The notes beneath the pieces are model-generated. The model saw only the letters and a program-made list of their open reading frames with translations. It was not told the DNA's origin and made no database searches. A program made the position numbers and the translations under genes. DNA of 17,787 bases. It comes from CAMCXE01 sp041179125 (GTDB lineage Bacteria > Pseudomonadota > Gammaproteobacteria > Pseudomonadales > Cellvibrionaceae). Location of the stretch: NCBI GenBank assembly GCA_041179125.1, contig JBEGTZ010000310.1, positions 1 to 17,787 of the forward strand, given 5' to 3'. Positions 14,032 to 17,787 of this stretch are shown piece by piece; within the stretch, counting starts at the first letter, position 1; the number at the start of each line of letters is the position of its first letter.

Positions 14032-16167
14032 ATGGCGCACTTTGAGAAGTTGTTTTACTGGCACGGTATTGCCGATTCTTATTACAACTACAAAGGGGAT
14101 TTGGTGACGGTTCCGTTTGAGAATAAGTTGAATATTATCAATGCGATGGGGGTGGATACTTCGGACCCTGAGAAGACGGCGCGGGATGCGTATTTGTTGG
14201 ATGTGGCGCCTTGGCAGAAGTGGTTGTTGGATTTTTCGGTGAGTTACCAAGGTTCCGAGCAGGTGTTCTTTTTACAGGTGTTGCCGGCGGAGTTGGGCTT
14301 AAGTTTTGATTTTTCGATTAGCCATGAAGGGCAGGTTTTGGCTGCGGGCCAGGTGGTGCCGCAGGATTTCCCGGAGGTGGGGGATTATGTGTTTGAGGGG
14401 GTGCGCTATAGCCGCCGGGCGATTGCGCTGGGCGCGCTGCCTTTGGGTTATCACGATTTGACGGTTGCTTGTGGCAGTAAAACGCAAACGGCATGTTTTG
14501 CTGTGGCGCCGCAAAAGGCTTATGTAAGCCCGGCGTTAACGGAAGGCCAGCGGGTGGTGGGGATTATTGTGCAGTTGTATACGCTGAATTCTGAGCGCAA
14601 TTGGGGGATTGGGGATTTTTCTGACCTGGCGCTGTTGATTCGCAAGGCGGCGGCTTTGGGGGTGCAGATGATCGGTTTGAACCCATTGCACGCGCTGCTT
14701 GAGCCGGTTGAGCACAATTGCAGCCCTTATAGCCCGTCGGACCGCCGTTTTAATAATCCGCTGTATATCGACCCTGAGTTGGAGAGCGATTTCCGTTTGG
14801 ATATCAAGAACTTCGCGAAGGATTTGGCGCTGTTGCGGCAGGCTAAAGATGTGCCTTATGGGCCGGTGCAGAAGTTGAAATATGCGTGTTTCCGGCAGAT
14901 GTTTGAGGTGTTTAGCCAGGTGGAGTTGGGCAGTAATTCTGCGCGTGACCAGGCGTTTCAGTTGTATGTGGAGACCCAGGGTGCGGCGCTTGAGGATTTT
15001 TGTATTTACCAGGTGGCGCAGCAGTTGGGTATGCCGGTGCCTTGGCAGGATGATGATGCTAAGGCAGATTTTATTGCTGAGCACCGCAGCGCGGCGCAGT
15101 TCCATGCGTATTTGCAGTGGTTGACGGATAAGCAGTTGGGTGAATGCCAGGCGCTTGCGCAGTCGCTGGGTATGGGCTTGGGTTTGATGCGGGATTTGGC
15201 GGTGGGGGCGAATGGTTCTGGCAGCGAGGTGAGTTGCCATTTGGATTTATTCTGCCGCGAAGCCGCTGTGGGTGCGCCGCCGGACCCGCTGGCGGAGCAG
15301 GGCCAGAACTGGGGTTTGCCGCCGATGGATCCGGCCCGTTTGCGGTTGTCGCGCTTCAGCCATTTTATTACGCTGCTGCGCAGCAATATGGCCCACTGCG
15401 GTGCCTTGCGCATCGACCACGCTATGAGTTTGCTGCGCCTGTGGTGGTGCCCGCCGGGTACCACGGCAGACCACGGTGCTTATGTGTATTACCCCTTCCA
15501 CGAGTTGATGGCGCTTTTGAAGTTGGAGAGCCATTTGGCCCAGTGCATGGTGATCGGTGAGGATATGGGGGTGGTGCCGCCGGAGCTGCGGCAGGCGTTG
15601 TACGATGGGGATATCTTCACGAACAAGTTGTTTTATTTTGAAAAAGACGCGCAGGGGCAGTTTAAACACCCGGATCATTACGAGGCGCATTCGCTGGCGA
15701 TGGTGACGAACCACGATGTGCCGACGCTCGCCAGTTGGTGGAACGGTGCGGATGTGTTGTTGCGGCAGAAGCTTAACCTTTACCCTGCGGATGTGGATTT
15801 GGCGGGCATTCAAGCGGGGCGGCTGCATGAGAAAACGCAGCTGTTGCATTGGCTGGTGTATTTAGGCTTTGAGCTGCCAGGCGAGTTTGAGGCGTTGCTG
15901 GCGGCGCCTTTGGCTTGGCCTTTGTGTGCGCTGATTTTAAAAGGCGCTAACCGCTGCCGTTCGCAGTTGTTTGTGGTGCAGCTGGAGGATTTAGAGCTGT
16001 TGGATTCCCCGGTGAATGTGCCGGGTACTTGTTGGGAATACGCCAATTGGCAGCGTAAATTAAGCAAGCCTTTGGCAGCTGTGTTTGAGGATGCGGCGGT
16101 GTGCCAGTTGTTGCGGGATTTGGTGGCGGAGCGGCATTCGGTGGGGGTTAAACCTAAAAATATCTGA
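14032..16167 (+). CDS. malQ: 4-alpha-glucanotransferase (amylomaltase, GH77)
   Basis: The 711-residue enzyme transfers maltosyl or longer 1,4-glucan chains between maltodextrins in the cytoplasm. An N-terminal MalQ-specific beta domain (about 1-135) precedes the GH77 barrel. Active-site segments are present: IGLNPLHALL and SPYSPSDRRF.NPLYID (substrate site), the nucleophile Asp in LRIDHAM, the acid/base Glu in VIGEDMGVVPPE, and the stabilising Asp in TNHDVPTLASWW. The length fits the E. coli type (694). It stands alone, without neighbouring glycogen or maltose genes. Its codons favour G endings (TTG for Leu, GTG, GCG, GGG), unlike glnS or cysS, which favour A/T endings; this hints at a different origin or expression history. 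Confidence 0.95.
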   Translation: MAHFEKLFYWHGIADSYYNYKGDLVTVPFENKLNIINAMGVDTSDPEKTARDAYLLDVAPWQKWLLDFSVSYQGSEQVFFLQVLPAELGLSFDFSISHEGQVLAAGQVVPQDFPEVGDYVFEGVRYSRRAIALGALPLGYHDLTVACGSKTQTACFAVAPQKAYVSPALTEGQRVVGIIVQLYTLNSERNWGIGDFSDLALLIRKAAALGVQMIGLNPLHALLEPVEHNCSPYSPSDRRFNNPLYIDPELESDFRLDIKNFAKDLALLRQAKDVPYGPVQKLKYACFRQMFEVFSQVELGSNSARDQAFQLYVETQGAALEDFCIYQVAQQLGMPVPWQDDDAKADFIAEHRSAAQFHAYLQWLTDKQLGECQALAQSLGMGLGLMRDLAVGANGSGSEVSCHLDLFCREAAVGAPPDPLAEQGQNWGLPPMDPARLRLSRFSHFITLLRSNMAHCGALRIDHAMSLLRLWWCPPGTTADHGAYVYYPFHELMALLKLESHLAQCMVIGEDMGVVPPELRQALYDGDIFTNKLFYFEKDAQGQFKHPDHYEAHSLAMVTNHDVPTLASWWNGADVLLRQKLNLYPADVDLAGIQAGRLHEKTQLLHWLVYLGFELPGEFEALLAAPLAWPLCALILKGANRCRSQLFVVQLEDLELLDSPVNVPGTCWEYANWQRKLSKPLAAVFEDAAVCQLLRDLVAERHSVGVKPKNI

Positions 16168-16186
16168 GCTTGGCAACCTCTTGATA

Positions 16187-16226
16187 GTAAGCGACCAATA
16201 AACCCGATCTATCAACCAGAGAACCC
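16187..16226 (+). repeat. Putative left end of an IS66-family element
   Basis: GTAAGCGACC beginning at 16187 matches the GTAAGCG terminus typical of IS66 inverted repeats and lies 78 bases before the tnpA start. No matching CGCTTAC right end and no 8-base target duplication of TCTTGATA were found downstream, so the right end appears lost. Confidence 0.55.
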
Positions 16227-16264
16227 ACTCCATTAGCCTAAGATTTTTCATCCGAGGAAAATCT

Positions 16265-16792
16265 ATGGCAAAACGAACCCCACAACAATGTCGTGAACTG
16301 ATTCAAAAACAGTCCGCATCCGGCCAAACTGCAACAGCTTTTTGCGCCGCTCATGGTATTAACCCAAAATATTTCAGCCTACAAAAAAACAAACTGTATC
16401 CTCGCGATAAAAATAATTCGAAACACGAAAAAAACTATTCAAACTTTATTGCACTTAAGTCGCCCACCACCACCGAGGCGATTTCTTTAACAGTCGGCGA
16501 ATTGAATATAAATAATTATGCGGGTTTTGTGCAGGTAGACGGCTACGCCGCGTACGAGCAAATGCGGGGTGTTTTGGTTGGTTGCATGGCGCATGCGCGG
16601 CGAAAATTTGTGGATGCGCAAGAAATACAGCCCAAGGGTAAAGTAGGTAAGGCGGATTGGGCGATTAATCATTTACCAAAATTGTATATTATCGAAAAAC
16701 ATATCAAGCATAAAACAATTGCTGAACGTTATGCCGTGCGACAAGCGCAGGCTAGGTTTTGCCCGTCAGACTTGTCTTTATCGATAAGATAA
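16265..16792 (+). pseudogene. IS66 remnant: TnpA N-terminus fused in frame to an internal TnpC fragment
   Basis: Residues 1 to about 80 resemble IS66 TnpA (MAKRTPQQCRELIQKQSASG, TAFCAAHGIN..YFS, EAISLTVGEL). From about residue 86 the protein is an internal piece of the TnpC transposase: GFVQVDGYAAYEQ with one catalytic-type Asp (92), then VGCMAHARRKFVDAQ, KADWAINHL.KLY.IEK and ERYAVRQ to about 162. The last 13 residues are unrelated. An internal deletion joining at about 16508-16520 removed the end of tnpA, all of tnpB and the start of tnpC; a second break near 16753 removed the tnpC end with the last catalytic residue. The good AGGA ribosome site remains, so a chimeric 175-residue protein could be made, but it cannot transpose. 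Confidence 0.85.
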
Positions 16793-16796
16793 GTCT
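16768..16796. repeat. Hairpin 1: 11-bp imperfect stem at the end of the IS66 remnant
   Basis: AGACTTGTCTT pairs with AAGATAAGTCT (one G-T wobble) across a 7-base loop, spanning the stop codon of the fused frame. There is no T run after it, so it is not a classical terminator. Confidence 0.6.
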
Positions 16797-16853
16797 CGGC
16801 GTAATTAAGTTTGTTCGGCAATTAAAGATTAACTCGAGCAAAACCATACTAAA

Positions 16854-16888
16854 ACTACGTACAGCTCTTGAGGGCTGTATCTCGTAGT
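16854..16888. repeat. Hairpin 2: 12-bp bulged stem upstream of slmA
   Basis: ACTACG (16854-16859) pairs with CGTAGT (16883-16888), and TACAGC (16860-16865) pairs with GCTGTA (16874-16879). A 3-base bulge sits on the 3' side and the loop has 8 bases. No T run follows. Confidence 0.6.
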
Positions 16889-16952
16889 CTGTTCTTCCCT
16901 CCTATGACGTCCTCTTTATCGTGAGCCTTTGATTGAGTGCCCGTGCATCCCG

Positions 16953-16999
16953 TTAAGCCTAGAAGTTCTATTAGCGCTCTTTGAGATTTCTAGGCTTAA
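16953..16999. repeat. Hairpin 3: perfect 12-bp inverted repeat upstream of slmA
   Basis: TTAAGCCTAGAA (16953-16964) and TTCTAGGCTTAA (16988-16999) are perfect inverted copies around 23 bases. Followed by CTCGGCATAAATA, which resembles the sequence after hairpin 1. No T run follows, so it is not a typical terminator. Confidence 0.65.
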
Positions 17000-17094
17000 G
17001 CTCGGCATAAATACTGCTTTGCACTGGCGAACCTTTATGTCCATTGGGATTGCTTGGGTTTAGCCAATTATTCTTACAATAAGAGCGATGTATC

Positions 17095-17712
17095 ATGACT
17101 CCCATTTCCGCTGTAAAACCCCGCCGTCAACAAATTCTTGAAGCTTTTGCCCGTATGTTGGAGGGCAGTCCTGGGGTGCGTATTACTACCGCCGCTTTAG
17201 CTAAAGAGGTTGGAGTGTCAGAAGCTGCCCTTTATCGTCACTTCCCCAGTAAAACCAAAATGTTTGAAGGTTTAATTGATGCGATTGAGGAGGCTATTTT
17301 AATTCCCGCTGCGGTGATTGCGGCGAAGGATGATTTAGCTGCTCTTAACCGGTGTGAGGAGATTTTTACGTTGCTGTTGCAGTTTTGCCAACTCAGCCCT
17401 GGTATGACACGGATTTTGACGGGGGATGCACTGTCTGGAGAAACCGACCGTTTACACCAGCGCATTGTGTTTTTTTATGAGCGCCTTGAGAGCACGTTAA
17501 AGCAGGTATTGCGGGAGGCGGAGCTGGCGGAGGGGCTTGAACTGACGTTGCCCGTATCACAAACCGTACATTTTTGGTTGGCTTTAGTGGAGGGGCGGAT
17601 TGCTCAGTTTGTGCGCAGCCAGTTTATTCAGCAGCCTACGGTACAGTGGAAGGAGTCTTGGCCGATGATGGTTCGTGGGTTTATTCGGTGTTCGGAACCT
17701 GCTTTAGCCTAA
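17095..17712 (+). CDS. slmA: Nucleoid occlusion factor SlmA (TetR-like)
   Basis: The 205-residue protein binds specific chromosomal sites and blocks FtsZ ring assembly over the nucleoid. The TetR-type helix-turn-helix (about 12-62) contains RITTAALAKEVGVSEAALYRHFPSK, almost identical to E. coli SlmA in this segment. The ligand/FtsZ-binding part shows GMTRILTGDAL (about 100-110), ERLESTLKQVLREAEL and RIAQFVRSQF. The length matches the family (198 in E. coli). Its 3' end overlaps the 3' end of the convergent gene by 9 bases. The usual slmA neighbours (dut, argB, pyrE) are not visible. Confidence 0.93.
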   Translation: MTPISAVKPRRQQILEAFARMLEGSPGVRITTAALAKEVGVSEAALYRHFPSKTKMFEGLIDAIEEAILIPAAVIAAKDDLAALNRCEEIFTLLLQFCQLSPGMTRILTGDALSGETDRLHQRIVFFYERLESTLKQVLREAELAEGLELTLPVSQTVHFWLALVEGRIAQFVRSQFIQQPTVQWKESWPMMVRGFIRCSEPALA

Positions 17713-17787
17713 ATTTTGGTGCAGTAAGCTACACACCGGGCAGGCTGGGTCTTTGGCCAGTTTGATTTCCCGCCAGTGAGCGTTTAA
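17704..17787 (-). CDS. MoeB/ThiF/HesA-family adenylyltransferase, C-terminal fragment (runs off right edge)
   Basis: A minus-strand frame enters from the right edge and ends at TAA (17706-17704). The 27 visible residues include HWREIKLAKDPACPVCSLL, matching the C-terminus of E1-like enzymes such as MoeB, where (F/W)RE.KL..DP.CPVC carries the second zinc-binding CxxC pair. These enzymes adenylate the C-terminus of MoaD/ThiS-type sulfur carriers. The family call rests on this tail only, and MoeB versus ThiF cannot be decided. The stop codon lies within the slmA 3' end, a 9-base tail-to-tail overlap. Confidence 0.72.
   Translation of the reverse strand, partial: LNAHWREIKLAKDPACPVCSLLHQNLG

Larger units (their letters stand above)
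16793..17094. other. Hairpin-rich non-coding stretch before slmA
   Basis: These 302 bases hold no frame with protein character. They contain hairpins 2 and 3, and the 3' arm of hairpin 1. The slmA promoter should be near the right end; TACAAT at 17075-17080 is a possible -10 box, with only a poorly spaced TTGCTT (17050-17055) as -35. Confidence 0.5.

Noticed and set aside
14536..15849. Long minus-strand frames opposite malQ
   Set aside because: Shadows of a G-rich gene; Arg/His/Gln-rich translations with no domains.
16953..16999. Possible integron attC site (GTTAAGC ... GCTTAAG)
   Set aside because: The core-site order and last base do not fit RYYYAAC...GTTRRRY, and there is no cassette or integrase nearby.
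17047..17077. Possible right end of IS66 (GGGTTTA ... TCTTAC)
   Set aside because: It only partly resembles the reverse complement of the left end, and the flanking 8 bases do not match TCTTGATA.

Overview
The window looks like a chromosomal segment of a gammaproteobacterium, probably in or near the Cellvibrionaceae/Pseudomonadales. The evidence is the orn//rsgA-psd block and the lpxH-ppiB//glnS-cysS block, which follow gene orders familiar from enteric bacteria and Pseudomonas, plus SlmA and lipid A synthesis (LpxH). The genus is inferred; no marker was searched. No rRNA, tRNA or CRISPR array was seen.

Layout. 1-2800 (minus) is a type I restriction-modification operon: hsdM, a DUF1016/YhcG-type PD-(D/E)XK nuclease, and the start of hsdS, joined by start/stop overlaps; hsdR is not in the window. 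3105-5690 holds orn, divergent from rsgA and psd (RNA decay, ribosome assembly, phosphatidylethanolamine synthesis). 5849-7053 (minus) is ppiB-lpxH, divergent from glnS-cysS (7235-10322), followed by a DnaJ-related gene whose first codons contain a terminator-like hairpin. A DEDDh exonuclease gene lies at 11245-11871.

11958-14031 is accessory. A peptidoglycan-binding-like plus glucosaminidase protein is split by an apparent one-base deletion in an A run, and its stop overlaps the start of a putative lipoprotein gene. This resembles a cell-wall-attacking effector with a periplasmic immunity partner, and is the best candidate here for an undescribed system. 14032-16167 is malQ, whose codon choice differs from its neighbours. 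16187-~16753 is a decayed IS66 element in which tnpA is fused to a tnpC fragment. A 300-base hairpin-rich non-coding stretch follows, then slmA, whose 3' end overlaps that of a convergent MoeB/ThiF-like gene running off the right edge.

Two intergenic regions carry paired inverted repeats with outward GTAG heads (5716-5781 and 10996-11131). Their architecture is that of REP doublets (REPINs). They belong to two different sequence classes.
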